A DNA stretch of 58,505 nucleotides from Caballeronia catudaia (GCF_001544755.2 NZ_FCOF02000042.1:1-58505), one strand, 5' to 3'; shown: positions 32,546-41,278, numbered from the stretch's first letter. Program-made: numbers and translations. The notes: generated by a model from the sequence alone, not told the origin.

Positions 32546-33085
32546 ATGTTTGGTCTTTATCCTGCTGGTCCCTCATGGGTTCGCTCATACTCGCTCGCCG
32601 ACAACACGGCGCGCGATATTCAAAAGTCGTTGGTGGACTTCGCCGGTTTCACGACGGCGATCCAGCATCAGCCGTTCGGCGAACATCGCGGCGCTGTACT
32701 GGCTCAGTTCGGCCAGACGTTGCTGTTGCTGGCGACCACACCCGGTGCGACGGAAGTCGCGATCACGCCGAACGTGCAAATGCAGCATCTGCTCTGGTCG
32801 TATCAGGAGGGGTATGCGAGCCAATGGTCACCGGCCGAAATCCGCAGCCTCACGGGCTACAGCGGATGGTCGGAGCTTCTGCTGAACGCGCGACGCGAGT
32901 TCAGCAGAGCCTGCGATTACGTGTCATCCGCGCTGGATGGGACACTGCGGGTACCGCAACGAGCGGTCGTCTCGATGGATCTGAACGCCTCGTTTCCCAA
33001 CGAAGATGACGATGCGTTTTACGCGAAGATGGCTGCGGTTTCGACCTCGTTGTCTGACTCGGAGGGCATGTCATGCGGCCTCTGA
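32546..33085 (+). CDS. Hypothetical protein between the Mre11- and Rad50-like genes (179 aa)
   Basis: A 179-residue soluble protein, MFGLYPAGPSWVRSYSLADN onward, with a helical centre and an acidic end (NASFPNEDDDAFYAKM). The ATG follows GGAGTGCGTC. It overlaps the Rad50-like gene by 13 bases, so it is probably coexpressed with the nuclease complex and may be a partner subunit. I recognise no family. Confidence 0.6.
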   Translation: MFGLYPAGPSWVRSYSLADNTARDIQKSLVDFAGFTTAIQHQPFGEHRGAVLAQFGQTLLLLATTPGATEVAITPNVQMQHLLWSYQEGYASQWSPAEIRSLTGYSGWSELLLNARREFSRACDYVSSALDGTLRVPQRAVVSMDLNASFPNEDDDAFYAKMAAVSTSLSDSEGMSCGL

Positions 33086-35394
33086 AACTTACCCTCGAAG
33101 GCTTTGTCGGCGTCCGCGATGGAATGAAGCGGGAGAGCATCACGCTCGATCTGGAATCGCTGCCGGATGGACTGATTGCGTTGACCGGCCCGAACGGGGC
33201 CGGAAAGACGACGATCATGGACAACTTGCACCCGTATCCGATCATGCCGTCGCGTGCGTCGAAGCTGTCGGTCGACGCCTTCTCGTACTGGGATCACATC
33301 TGTGGCACCGGTGCGCTGAAGGAACTCGAATGGGAGCACGACGGCATTCGCTATCGCTCGTCCTTCACGTTTCGCAAGCCCGGCAAGACAGGCAAGGCGG
33401 AGTACTACCTTGCCTATCGTGGCGTCGACGGTACGTGGCGCCCGGTGTCGCTGCCTGACGGAACGGTGTCGGACGGCAAGGCGGAGTCGTATAACTGCTG
33501 TGTCGAGGCGATCAACGGTTCGTTGGAGACGTTCTTCACGAGCGTGTTCTCGGCTCAGAACCGGCGGCCGCTCGCGTCCTACGGTGCGGGCGAGATCAAG
33601 ACGCTGCTGGCCGAACTCCTTGGCATCGACCACCTGAAGGCATTGTCGGCGAAAGCCGCTGATGTCGCGAAGGTGCTCGGCAAGTCGCTCCAAGGCATCC
33701 AGTCTGAGCTTGGCGCGCTAGCCGGGAAGCGGCAACGTAAAGCAGACGCTGAGCAGTCGATCGTCGCGCAGGGCAACACCCTGCGTGCCGCTCGGGAGCA
33801 ACGCGATGCCGCGCTTGAGCATGCGAGCAAGCTTGCTCAGGAGCGGGCGACGCTTGCGTCGAAGCAGACTGAATCTGCAACGACCGAGGCGCGCCTGCGA
33901 GAGCTGGGCGTGCGCCGAGACGAGTTGGGGCGTGCCCTGAAAAGCGCGGCAGACGACGAGCAAGCAGCAGCGGTTCGTTGCCAGCAGCGCGTTTCCGTGC
34001 TGAGTCGAACCGTCGCGACGCATCAAGCAACGCTGGCTCGCCGTGAGGCGATCTTCGGTGCGGCGGCTAAGCGCGAGGAAGCCGAGTTGGCGATTGCGCG
34101 CGAGGAAGCGAGGTTTGCTCCCCTGCAGCGCGACATTGCCGATTTGGAGGTCAAACGCGCGACGTTGACGACGCTCGATGCAACGCTTACCAGCTTGATG
34201 AGCCAGGGCACGACGAGAGCCGCGCACCTTGACACGCTGAGCAAGCAGGCGGCTGTTGCGGAGCAAGTGCCGTGCGTCGGTCATTCGATGCATGCGCAAT
34301 GTCCGCTGCTCGCGCAAGCCTTTCAGGCGAAAGAGCAATCGGAAGTACAGCGTGTTTCGGTGGCGAATCTTCGCGCGGAGTATCGCGAGAAGAAAGCGCA
34401 GGCCGAAGCCTTGTCTCGCGTGCCGGCTGAGTTGGCGGCAAAGCGCGTCGAGATGCTGGCCATCACCGATGCGGCCGCGCAGCTTCGCCGTGCGTTGCAG
34501 GCGGCGACCGAGCTTGCTGCGACGAAGCCACTGCTCGATGCCGCCGTGTCAGGGCTCGAAGCCGCGCAAGCGGAACTGCGCTCGATCACTGAGGAAAGTG
34601 CCGCACGCACCGCCAAGTACCAGTCTGAGAAGACGCGTATCGAAGCAGAGCTTGCTCGCATGACCGAGGAGGTCGGGCGACTGGCCGCCGTCGATGTGAC
34701 AGCCGCTATTGCGAAGCTGGACCGTGACATCGCAGCGAACCGGGAGACCGTCGCGGCACTGGATGGTCGGATCGAGCAATCGATCCGCTCGCAGAGTGTG
34801 TTGCAGGCCGAAGCGGAAGCCTTGGCGTTGGAGTTGGAGAAGTTCTCGGCCACGCAGTCGCGTGCCGATCGCCTCTCCGACGAAATCGCGCGATGGAAGC
34901 TGCTGGCTAAGGGCTTGGGCAACGACGGCGTGATCGCGTTGACCATCGATGACGCGGGTCCGGCGCTGACGCACACCGTCAACGAGCTACTACTCGCATG
35001 CTACGGGATGCGCTTCACGGTGGAGATCCGCACGCAGCGCACGCTTGCAAGCGGTGAACTGCGTGAGGGCTTCGAGATCCTCGTTCACGACGCCGAGTCC
35101 GACAGCGTCAAGTCGGTCTCCGTTATGTCCGGCGGTCAGAAGGTCTGGATCAACGAGTGTCTCACGCGGAGCATCGCGCTCTATCTCGCGCAGAACACCG
35201 GTCAGCCGTACCAGACCTTGTTCAGCGACGAGTCAGACGGTCCGCTCGATCCCGAACGCAAAGTGCAGTTCATGCGCATGAAGCGTGAGGTGCTGCGCCA
35301 AGGTGAGTATCAGCGGGAGTTCTTCATCTCGCAGACGCCCGACCTTGTCGCTGAGGCCGACGCGGTCATCGACGTACAGGCGCTTGCCGCCTGA
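33073..35394 (+). CDS. Rad50/SbcC-like ATPase
   Basis: A 773-residue SMC-type ATPase. Walker A GPNGAGKTT is near 39. Long coiled coils cover about 200-640, broken by a cysteine pair CVGHSMHAQCP at the apex that may act as a zinc hook, although it is not the usual CxxC. The ABC signature MSGGQKVW is near 685 and Walker B reads LFSDESDGPLD. It is shorter than chromosomal SbcC (about 1050). With the Mre11-like protein it should form a DNA-end-processing complex. Confidence 0.85.
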   Translation: MRPLKLTLEGFVGVRDGMKRESITLDLESLPDGLIALTGPNGAGKTTIMDNLHPYPIMPSRASKLSVDAFSYWDHICGTGALKELEWEHDGIRYRSSFTFRKPGKTGKAEYYLAYRGVDGTWRPVSLPDGTVSDGKAESYNCCVEAINGSLETFFTSVFSAQNRRPLASYGAGEIKTLLAELLGIDHLKALSAKAADVAKVLGKSLQGIQSELGALAGKRQRKADAEQSIVAQGNTLRAAREQRDAALEHASKLAQERATLASKQTESATTEARLRELGVRRDELGRALKSAADDEQAAAVRCQQRVSVLSRTVATHQATLARREAIFGAAAKREEAELAIAREEARFAPLQRDIADLEVKRATLTTLDATLTSLMSQGTTRAAHLDTLSKQAAVAEQVPCVGHSMHAQCPLLAQAFQAKEQSEVQRVSVANLRAEYREKKAQAEALSRVPAELAAKRVEMLAITDAAAQLRRALQAATELAATKPLLDAAVSGLEAAQAELRSITEESAARTAKYQSEKTRIEAELARMTEEVGRLAAVDVTAAIAKLDRDIAANRETVAALDGRIEQSIRSQSVLQAEAEALALELEKFSATQSRADRLSDEIARWKLLAKGLGNDGVIALTIDDAGPALTHTVNELLLACYGMRFTVEIRTQRTLASGELREGFEILVHDAESDSVKSVSVMSGGQKVWINECLTRSIALYLAQNTGQPYQTLFSDESDGPLDPERKVQFMRMKREVLRQGEYQREFFISQTPDLVAEADAVIDVQALAA

Positions 35395-35412
35395 TCTCTT
35401 TTTAACCCTTGT

Positions 35413-35440
35413 GGGGAGTCGCCCCCTCAGGGGACTCCCC
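35413..35440 (+). promoter_or_regulatory. Leader hairpin after the Rad50-like gene
   Basis: GGGGAGT (35413-35419) pairs with ACTCCCC (35434-35440) around an inner CCCC/GGGG stem. It belongs to the recurring leader family and precedes the small gene at 35494. Confidence 0.6.
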
Positions 35441-35493
35441 CGGGGGCGCTCCCGTTTCCCTTCATCCTCGCGCCCTTTGGCGCTATTCCCGCT

Positions 35494-35673
35494 ATGGCAA
35501 ACCTTTTGATGCTGCTGCTCGCGGCAGCCGGCAGTCCGTCCCACTCGAATGCGGTGCCTCACCAGCCGCCTGCGCAGCAAGCTGCAACGGCTACTGCTCA
35601 GTCGCAGCCGCCGCGTCCGCCATACCTGCGTCGCGCGGCTGCGTTCGATACCGGCCGTTTGCGTCGCATCTGA
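35494..35673 (+). CDS. Possible small exported protein (59 aa)
   Basis: A 59-residue frame with a hydrophobic start (MANLLMLLLAAAG) that could be a short signal sequence, followed by a Pro/Gln/Ala-rich and then basic tail. No good ribosome binding site is visible, but it sits where a gene is expected after the leader hairpin. Uncertain. Confidence 0.4.
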   Translation: MANLLMLLLAAAGSPSHSNAVPHQPPAQQAATATAQSQPPRPPYLRRAAAFDTGRLRRI

Positions 35674-35713
35674 CAACGGCTCTTTTTCTCTCACTTTTTG
35701 ACTGGAACGTTCC

Positions 35714-36100
35714 ATGGCCTATTCCTGCACTGATTTTGTCGACGACGTACTGAACGACATGGTGATCCGAAGCTGGATCAAGCCCGGGCAGTACGGGGCC
35801 GACGACCCGCAAGCTCAATGCAATGCGGTGCTGGGCGCGATTATCGACGCTGACTTGTCGCTGCGCCTCGCCGCTGACGCGAAGCAGTTTCATGCGGAAC
35901 TGCTGGATTCCGTCGAAACCCTGACCGCCGTCGCCGAACAGTACGGCGCGTCCGCCCTCGCGAATGTCATCTATCTCCAGACGGCCATTTTGAAGGGCGG
36001 GGTGATCGAACTCACGCGGGACGAAGCGGAGAATTTCTCTTTTGTTAGAGACCTGCCTTCGGGCGGTCGCTGGTGGCAAAGCGTCACGCTGATCGAGTAA
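35714..36100 (+). CDS. Hypothetical protein (128 aa)
   Basis: A 128-residue soluble, acidic, helical protein, MAYSCTDFVDDVLNDMVIRS onward, with an aromatic C-terminus (GGRWWQSVTLIE). The ATG follows GGAACGTTCC. The family is unknown. Confidence 0.6.
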   Translation: MAYSCTDFVDDVLNDMVIRSWIKPGQYGADDPQAQCNAVLGAIIDADLSLRLAADAKQFHAELLDSVETLTAVAEQYGASALANVIYLQTAILKGGVIELTRDEAENFSFVRDLPSGGRWWQSVTLIE

Positions 36101-36139
36101 GTGGCACAGATCGCCGTCCATTTTCTTTCCTCAACCCGT

Positions 36140-36170
36140 GCGGGCAAGCGACCCGCTAGGGTCGCCCCGC
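36140..36170 (+). promoter_or_regulatory. Leader hairpin before the 61-aa gene
   Basis: GCGGG..GCGACCC-GCTA-GGGTCGC..CCCGC gives a 12 bp stem with one bulge. Just behind, CATTC can pair with GAGTG of the GGAG ribosome binding site before the ATG at 36193. Confidence 0.65.
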
Positions 36171-36192
36171 ATTCTTTGTGTGGAGTGTTTTT

Positions 36193-36378
36193 ATGTTTGA
36201 AGCAGCCAAGCTGGGCGCATATCCCGAGCAGTTTCCCACCCTCGAAGCGGCGATTGGCTATATCGCCGGCACCGCGACGCACGCGGGTGAAGTTCGCCCG
36301 TGGATCCGGAACATCGATACGAAAGTGTTCTTGATTATCGGCGGCAGAGTGCAACCCCAAAACGGAGTGCGGCAATGA
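36193..36378 (+). CDS. Hypothetical protein (61 aa)
   Basis: A 61-residue protein starting MFEAAKLGAYPEQFPTLEAA. GTGGAGTG lies upstream, and the stop overlaps the DpdA-like gene as ATGA, so it is translationally coupled to it. No family is recognised; it may be a cofactor of that enzyme. Confidence 0.55.
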   Translation: MFEAAKLGAYPEQFPTLEAAIGYIAGTATHAGEVRPWIRNIDTKVFLIIGGRVQPQNGVRQ

Positions 36379-37190
36379 CGCCGCCGTGGCTGGAGCAATA
36401 CGCCAGTGGCCAGAAGACCGGCTACGCACAAGCCCTGATGGCGTACGCCGACTACTACAGCGTCGATGGATCTGCTGACGATGACCCGGAAATCGAAGAA
36501 CGGATCGCCATGCACCGGCAGCCGCTCGTGGGTTACGCGAGTCGGACGGGCACCCGCCGCAACCTGGCCGCATTGAAGGGAGCCGACTGGCGCTTGTTGG
36601 TCTCAGCCAAGGGCGAGTTGCGTACCGAGGGCTTTGCCCGCTATGCGTTGGATAACGGCGCTTGGACCGCCTACCAGCAGGGCCAGCACTTCGATGAGCA
36701 CGCGTTTGCGGTCGCCGTCGAACGGCTCGGCGAGCGGGCCGATTGGCTTGTCCTTCCGGACATCGTCATGGGTGGCATGGCCTCGCTCGACTACTCGCTG
36801 AAGTGGCTTGAACGACTTCGCGGCATGCCCTGCCGGATGCTGATCGCAGTTCAGAACGGTATGCAGGTCGACGACCTTGCGTCGCTGTTGTCCCCTGCGG
36901 TTGGCATCTTCATCGGCGGTTCAACGGAGTGGAAAGAGCAGACGGCGCACGTGTGGGGGTCCCTCGCGCGACGGCGTCACTGCTACTTGCACGTCGGTCG
37001 CGTGAACTCGGCGCGGCGCATCCGCATCTGTGCCGCCGCCGGTGCGGATAGCTTCGACGGTACTAGCGTGAGCCGGTATGCGAAGTCGCTTCCGCGACTG
37101 GATCGCGTAACGCGTCAAGCCGACATGTTCGCCGCAGCGCACGACGGCCTTGAAGAGGCGCAACGTGCGACGGCTGACCTTTTGATTTAA
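36375..37190 (+). CDS. DpdA-like 7-deazaguanine DNA transglycosylase
   Basis: A 271-residue protein with the short phage/plasmid DpdA plan related to tRNA-guanine transglycosylase. Visible parts are LDNGAW (92-97), LVLPDI with a likely catalytic Asp (129), AVQNGM (158-163), IGGSTEWK (180-187), HVGRVNS (206-212) and DSFDGTSVSR (225-234). DpdA enzymes swap guanine in DNA for a 7-deazaguanine. No preQ0 synthesis genes are in the window, so the base would come from host queuosine precursors. It is coupled to the 61-aa gene and lies 71 bases before the DndC-like gene. Confidence 0.65.
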   Translation: MTPPWLEQYASGQKTGYAQALMAYADYYSVDGSADDDPEIEERIAMHRQPLVGYASRTGTRRNLAALKGADWRLLVSAKGELRTEGFARYALDNGAWTAYQQGQHFDEHAFAVAVERLGERADWLVLPDIVMGGMASLDYSLKWLERLRGMPCRMLIAVQNGMQVDDLASLLSPAVGIFIGGSTEWKEQTAHVWGSLARRRHCYLHVGRVNSARRIRICAAAGADSFDGTSVSRYAKSLPRLDRVTRQADMFAAAHDGLEEAQRATADLLI

Positions 37191-37205
37191 CCATTGACCC
37201 TTTGA

Positions 37206-37255
37206 ACCCTTTCGGGAGCGCATCCCGAAAGGGTCGCTCCTATTTTTCTGGAGCG
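37206..37255 (+). promoter_or_regulatory. Leader with 12 bp hairpin and RBS-hiding hairpin
   Basis: ACCCTTTCGGGA (37206-37217) pairs perfectly with TCCCGAAAGGGT (37223-37234). CGCTCC (37235-37240) then pairs with GGAGCG (37250-37255), which holds the ribosome binding site of the ATG at 37262. GGAGCG also occurs at 37215-37220, so CGCTCC has two alternative partners. It is the best switch-like example. Confidence 0.7.
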
Positions 37256-37938
37256 AACAAGATGGAACAAGAAATTCTCTCGAAGATGGAAGCTGCGATC
37301 AGCGTCATGCAGCGGTACATCGAACTTGGGCATGGTCTGAGCTGCGCCTATTCGGGTGGCAAGGACAGCACGTGTGCTCTGGTGTTGACGCTTGAAGCGA
37401 TTCGCCGTACCAGCGGCACGACGGTCACCCATCATGTTCAGTCGGGCGATACGATGATTGAGAATCCTACGATCGCAAACTTCTTGCACGCAGTGCTGGA
37501 TGAGTTGCAGTTGTATATCGAAGCGTCGGCGTTGCCCGTCCAAGTCCACGTGACGACACCTTCCTTGGCAAGCCAGTTCGTCGTTTCGACGATCGGACGT
37601 GGCACGTTGGTACGCACACCTGAGAATGGCGTTCGTGACGGTAGAAGGACGCGTGCGTGTGCGGACGAGTGGAAGGTACGGCCGGGAGGTCGCCTTCGAA
37701 CACTGCTTGAACGACGAGCGGCAGATGACGGTGCTCGCGAAGTCATAACGGTGCTCGGGTTGCGCAAGGACGAGAGTACGTCCCGCGCGGTCGCAATGGC
37801 TGAACGGCGAGACAGCGCGGAAGTTGCTGTCAGAAGCAGAACCGGGGCACTTACACTCTCTCCGCTGAGCGAATGGACTTCGGACTGAGATTGACCCGCC
37901 AAAACGGACACCTATCCTTTGGAAAAGGGGGTGCCAGA

Positions 37939-38253
37939 ATGGGCAAGCATCGAGCACCGTACCCGGCGGAGTTCCGGGCTCACATAGTCGAGCTGGTGAA
38001 GGCGGGGCGAACACCCGAGGAGCTCGCGCGAGAGTTCGAGCCTAGTGTGCAGACGATAATCAACTGGGTGGCGCAGGCGGATATTGACGCCGGCGTGCGT
38101 CAGGAGGGGTTGACCACGGCTGAGCGCCAGGAACTAACCCGTTTGCGCCGCGAGAATCGGCAATTAAAGACGGAGCGCGACATTCTCTCTCACGCCGCGG
38201 CCTGGTTCGCCCGCGAGACAGGAGCCGTGTCCTCGAAGGATACGGATTCATGA
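37939..38253 (+). CDS. IS3-family OrfA (helix-turn-helix)
   Basis: A 104-residue protein with an N-terminal helix-turn-helix (MGKHRAPYPAEFRAHIVELV, then EELAREFEPSVQTIINW) and a leucine/arginine coiled segment near the end. This is the DNA-binding half of IS3 transposases. It overlaps OrfB by ATGA, so coupled translation is likely here as well as, or instead of, frameshifting. Confidence 0.9.
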   Translation: MGKHRAPYPAEFRAHIVELVKAGRTPEELAREFEPSVQTIINWVAQADIDAGVRQEGLTTAERQELTRLRRENRQLKTERDILSHAAAWFARETGAVSSKDTDS

Positions 38254-39221
38254 GAGCAAACCAGGCCCGTTGGCCCATTGCTACGATGGCGCGGCTGCTG
38301 GGAGTCTCGACCAGCGGTTACTACGCGTGGCTGGTGCGGGAGCCATCAAGGCGGTCACGTAGCGATGCTCAGCTACTGACGCGCATTCGTACGCTGTATG
38401 CGAGTTCGCGAGGTACGTATGGGGCGCCGCGCATCCATGCGCAACTTGCGCACGAGGGAGTGCACGTGGGACGCAAGCGAGTCGCGCGCTTGATGCGCAT
38501 CGCGGACCTACGGGGAGCAAGCCGACGGCGCTGGCCACGTACAACGCGCCAGCGTGCGGGGGCACGGCGTGCGCCGGACCTCGTGCGCCGGCACTTCAAT
38601 GCTGAAGGGCCCAACATACTGTGGGTCGCAGATGCCACCTACATCCCGACGACAGAAGGCTTTCTCTATCTGGCCGTGGTGCTTGATGTCTTCAGCCGGC
38701 GCATCATCGGCTGGGCGATGTCGAACCACTTGTACACCGAACTGATGTTGCGCGCGCTCGACATGGCCCTCCAGCAGCGACGTCATGAGGGCGTGATTTT
38801 GCATTCCGACCAGGGGGCCCAATATACCTCCATTGCCTTTGGGCGACGCTGCCGCGAAGCAGGCGTGCAGCCGTCGATGGGTACAGCCGGCGACGCCTAC
38901 GACAATGCGATGTGCGAATCCTTTTTTGGAACGCTTGAAGCAGAGCTCCTGTCGCGCGAACACTTCGCGACCCAAGAACAAGCACGGAGGCGCATCTTCT
39001 CCTTCTTGGAAGGCTGGTACAACATACGCCGCCTGCATAGCAGCATCGGCTATTGTTCGCCGCTTGAATTCGAAAACCTGAGCGCGAAGACAACAACCGC
39101 ATCACCCTGCGGGTTGTCCACCGCCGGGCAGCGTCGTGGTCGTGAGAAGCGACCCGCTGCCCGTCCGTGGACAACCCGCGACTCAACGCTTAACGGAGGC
39201 CGGACCACGACAAATCTTTAA
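38250..39221 (+). CDS. IS3-family OrfB transposase (DDE)
   Basis: A 323-residue DDE-type integrase-core protein. The acidic triad is seen as WVADATYIPT, HSDQGAQYTS and DNAMCESFFGTLEAE with the usual spacing. The N-terminal HTH_21-like part (TYGAPRIHAQLAHEG) is present. The last 40 residues are basic and element-specific. It is intact. Confidence 0.95.
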   Translation: MRANQARWPIATMARLLGVSTSGYYAWLVREPSRRSRSDAQLLTRIRTLYASSRGTYGAPRIHAQLAHEGVHVGRKRVARLMRIADLRGASRRRWPRTTRQRAGARRAPDLVRRHFNAEGPNILWVADATYIPTTEGFLYLAVVLDVFSRRIIGWAMSNHLYTELMLRALDMALQQRRHEGVILHSDQGAQYTSIAFGRRCREAGVQPSMGTAGDAYDNAMCESFFGTLEAELLSREHFATQEQARRRIFSFLEGWYNIRRLHSSIGYCSPLEFENLSAKTTTASPCGLSTAGQRRGREKRPAARPWTTRDSTLNGGRTTTNL

Positions 39222-40460
39222 CTGCAAATCCGTCCGTCGGAGCGGGTCAATCTCAGACGACGTGTGGACAATGCTCGCGCTGCTGGCCGATGCTCGCGAC
39301 CTGACGTTTCCGTCGTCATTGGCACCGGCCACGATCCACCGCCTGTCCGATATCTATCGGGCAGGAAACGGAGGAACGTGCGGTGTTGTGGTGGGCGAAT
39401 CGGGTGCTCGGGCCGCGTGCGGAAGCAGGTTCGGGTGTGCTTTTTGTTGTGTCAGTGGCGATCGTGACAAGTCGCTTGAGGCCATGATCGAGGATGAGCA
39501 ATACGGGCATCTTCGTTCGCTCAACGACTTCCGCAATTATCTGCTCGCGATCCAGTGGGATATGTCGCGGCGCGAACTGGTGGGGCGTTCGCTGAGCGAT
39601 GCGGGCTACACGCGCATCCAGGCAGACACCTACAGCTACCTGACGCGAGTCGACTTGCTCAAGAAGCTCTGCAGTATCGACGCGGCCGAGCGCGACCGTG
39701 CCGAAGCGCACTCAGGCGCACTGGCGAGCGGATCGATTCCGGATTCGGAAGAGAATCGGGTGCTGTGCGAGCCGCAGTTCGAATTCGTGACGCCGCAGCA
39801 GTTGGTGGCGATCGACTTCTTTCTGTCGATGCATCACTATGCGCCGCATGCCTTTCCGGCACTGGCGGTCTGGCACGACGTCAACGTGTTGAGACGTCGC
39901 TATCCGACTCCAACGCTCGAACCGCTTCCGAAGCCGGATATCGTGCTGCACGGCTGGTATCCAGTCGGTCAGTACGACAAGGAGGCGCCTGCGACGGGAT
40001 TGCGCTCGTTCGATGCTGAACAGTGGAACCCGTACCGGCATCCGGGTCGGCCCGGGCGATATGCGAGAACGACGGGCGGTGAGCAGACGGTGTATTTCGA
40101 GGAGACGTCGCAGTTCGACGTCGACGCGGAAGCGGCGTGCCTGTTCGTCACGTGCACCTACGACACCGCTTTCATGCTTAACACGCAGCATCGCGACGCG
40201 ATTGACTCAGCGCATTTCTGGCTGAACGAGGGCATCGTGAAGTTGCCGACCGGCATGGCCCAGCGCTATCAGGAGATGGCGAAGCGCGGGCAGTACTTCT
40301 CTCGACTCGCGCAACGCTTGAACCTGACGCCGGCCGAGCTCGACGCACATCTGATCGAGAACGCCATCGGCGACGAAGCGCATCAGGCACTGTTGGGCTA
40401 TGACACGACGCAGTTGAGTCTCTTTGCAGAAGCGGCGTAGCTGCAACCAAGCTTTTGAAC

Positions 40461-40493
40461 ACGTCCCAGGCTAAAAACCTGGGACGTTTTTTT
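40461..40493 (+). terminator. Strong terminator after the DndC-like gene
   Basis: ACGTCCCAGG pairs with CCTGGGACGT across a seven-base loop, followed by seven T residues. It overlaps the 3' end of the convergent gene at 40471-40725. Confidence 0.85.
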
Positions 40494-40725
40494 CTCCCAA
40501 GTCGAATTGGTCGAAGTTCGGTGCGGGGAGCGCCTCGCCGGCCCGAACGCCGAGGAGTTGAAGGGCGCGGGTGATCGCGGCCGTCTCGCGCGAAAAATCA
40601 AGCGTTACGGACTCGCCTTCCATGATGATCTGCGCGCCAGAATGGACGCAGAAGGCATGGAGCGCCATGTTCAGGGCGCGGGCAATCTCTCCGTCACGTG
40701 TTTTTTCCTCAAAAATCGGATTCAT
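40471..40725 (-). CDS. Hypothetical protein (84 aa)
   Basis: An 84-residue soluble protein starting MNPIFEEKTRDGEIARALNM; AGGGGAAC supports the ATG at 40725. It has helical and beta stretches (AQIIMEGESVTLDFS) and an acidic end. It converges on the DndC-like gene, sharing its terminator region. The family is unknown. Confidence 0.6.
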   Translation of the reverse strand: MNPIFEEKTRDGEIARALNMALHAFCVHSGAQIIMEGESVTLDFSRETAAITRALQLLGVRAGEALPAPNFDQFDLGEKNVPGF

Positions 40726-41275
40726 CGCTGTTCCCCTTTCGCAGGCCGTTGCTTTGTCAAGCATGCGCTGTACCGAGAGAAGCCGGGAAGGAAACCAACA
40801 AGCCTCGCCCAGTCGCTGAGGGAGGCCCCGCTTGGCGCGTGTCGAACTTCAAAACGGTAAAAGGAGCGACGAAACAAGCTCGGGCGAAGGGCATCAGCAA
40901 GCATTCCACGATCGGAAGTTCGTCGACTCGTCCTCTCCAATGGCTGCGACCTGACGAAACTTCGAACGCCCGCCGGGGCCTCTCGATTCGTCCGAAAAAA
41001 CGGGGAGATTGACGAGAATGTGGATAGCCCCATGGGTGGCAGTTGATCTCCCCTGCCAAGCGAGTCCCTCGCGCGTGCGGTCATCAAGGGCAAGAGCGGG
41101 CTTGCGGCAGCTAGCTTTTCCGATTCAACTTAACCGTGGCGATGGCATCGGATGTTCCAGCATGCCACCGAGGCCGTAATTGGTTCTAGATCGCGCTCAT
41201 ACGATGGCCCAGGTGGCCGTCGCATTCCGGGAAGGCTTCCGAAACAGGCTTAAAGCTTGCGAGGGTGCCCCACAT
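40726..41275. other. Intergenic stretch without recognisable genes
   Basis: I see no convincing gene, tRNA or repeat here. Several frames are open on both strands but have shadow-like arginine/serine-rich translations. This is the border between the DNA-modification block and the lipoprotein/repair region. Confidence 0.4.
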
Positions 41276-41278
41276 AGA

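Larger units (their letters stand above)
37886..39255 (+). mobile_element. IS3-family insertion sequence (1370 bp)
   Basis: Both ends carry the inverted repeat TGAGATTGACCCGC (left at 37886, right ending 39255), with weaker matching further in. GAC flanks it on both sides (37883-37885 and 39256-39258) as a 3 bp target duplication. It contains two overlapping transposase frames. Its ends and target site are intact, so the insertion appears recent. Confidence 0.9.
37262..40440 (+). pseudogene. DndC-like PAPS-reductase-family ATPase, split by an IS3-family element
   Basis: Removing the insertion (37886-39255) and one copy of the GAC duplication restores a single 601-residue frame that reads LSEWTSDDVWTML across the junction. 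The N-terminal part has the PP-loop SGGKDS (31-36). Later there is a cysteine cluster (C, C, then CGSRFGCAFC) followed by DRDKS, as in DndC, where it binds an iron-sulfur cluster. DndC activates sulfur for DNA phosphorothioation. No dndB, D or E is present, and the nearest neighbour is DpdA-like. The insertion should abolish function. Confidence 0.85.
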
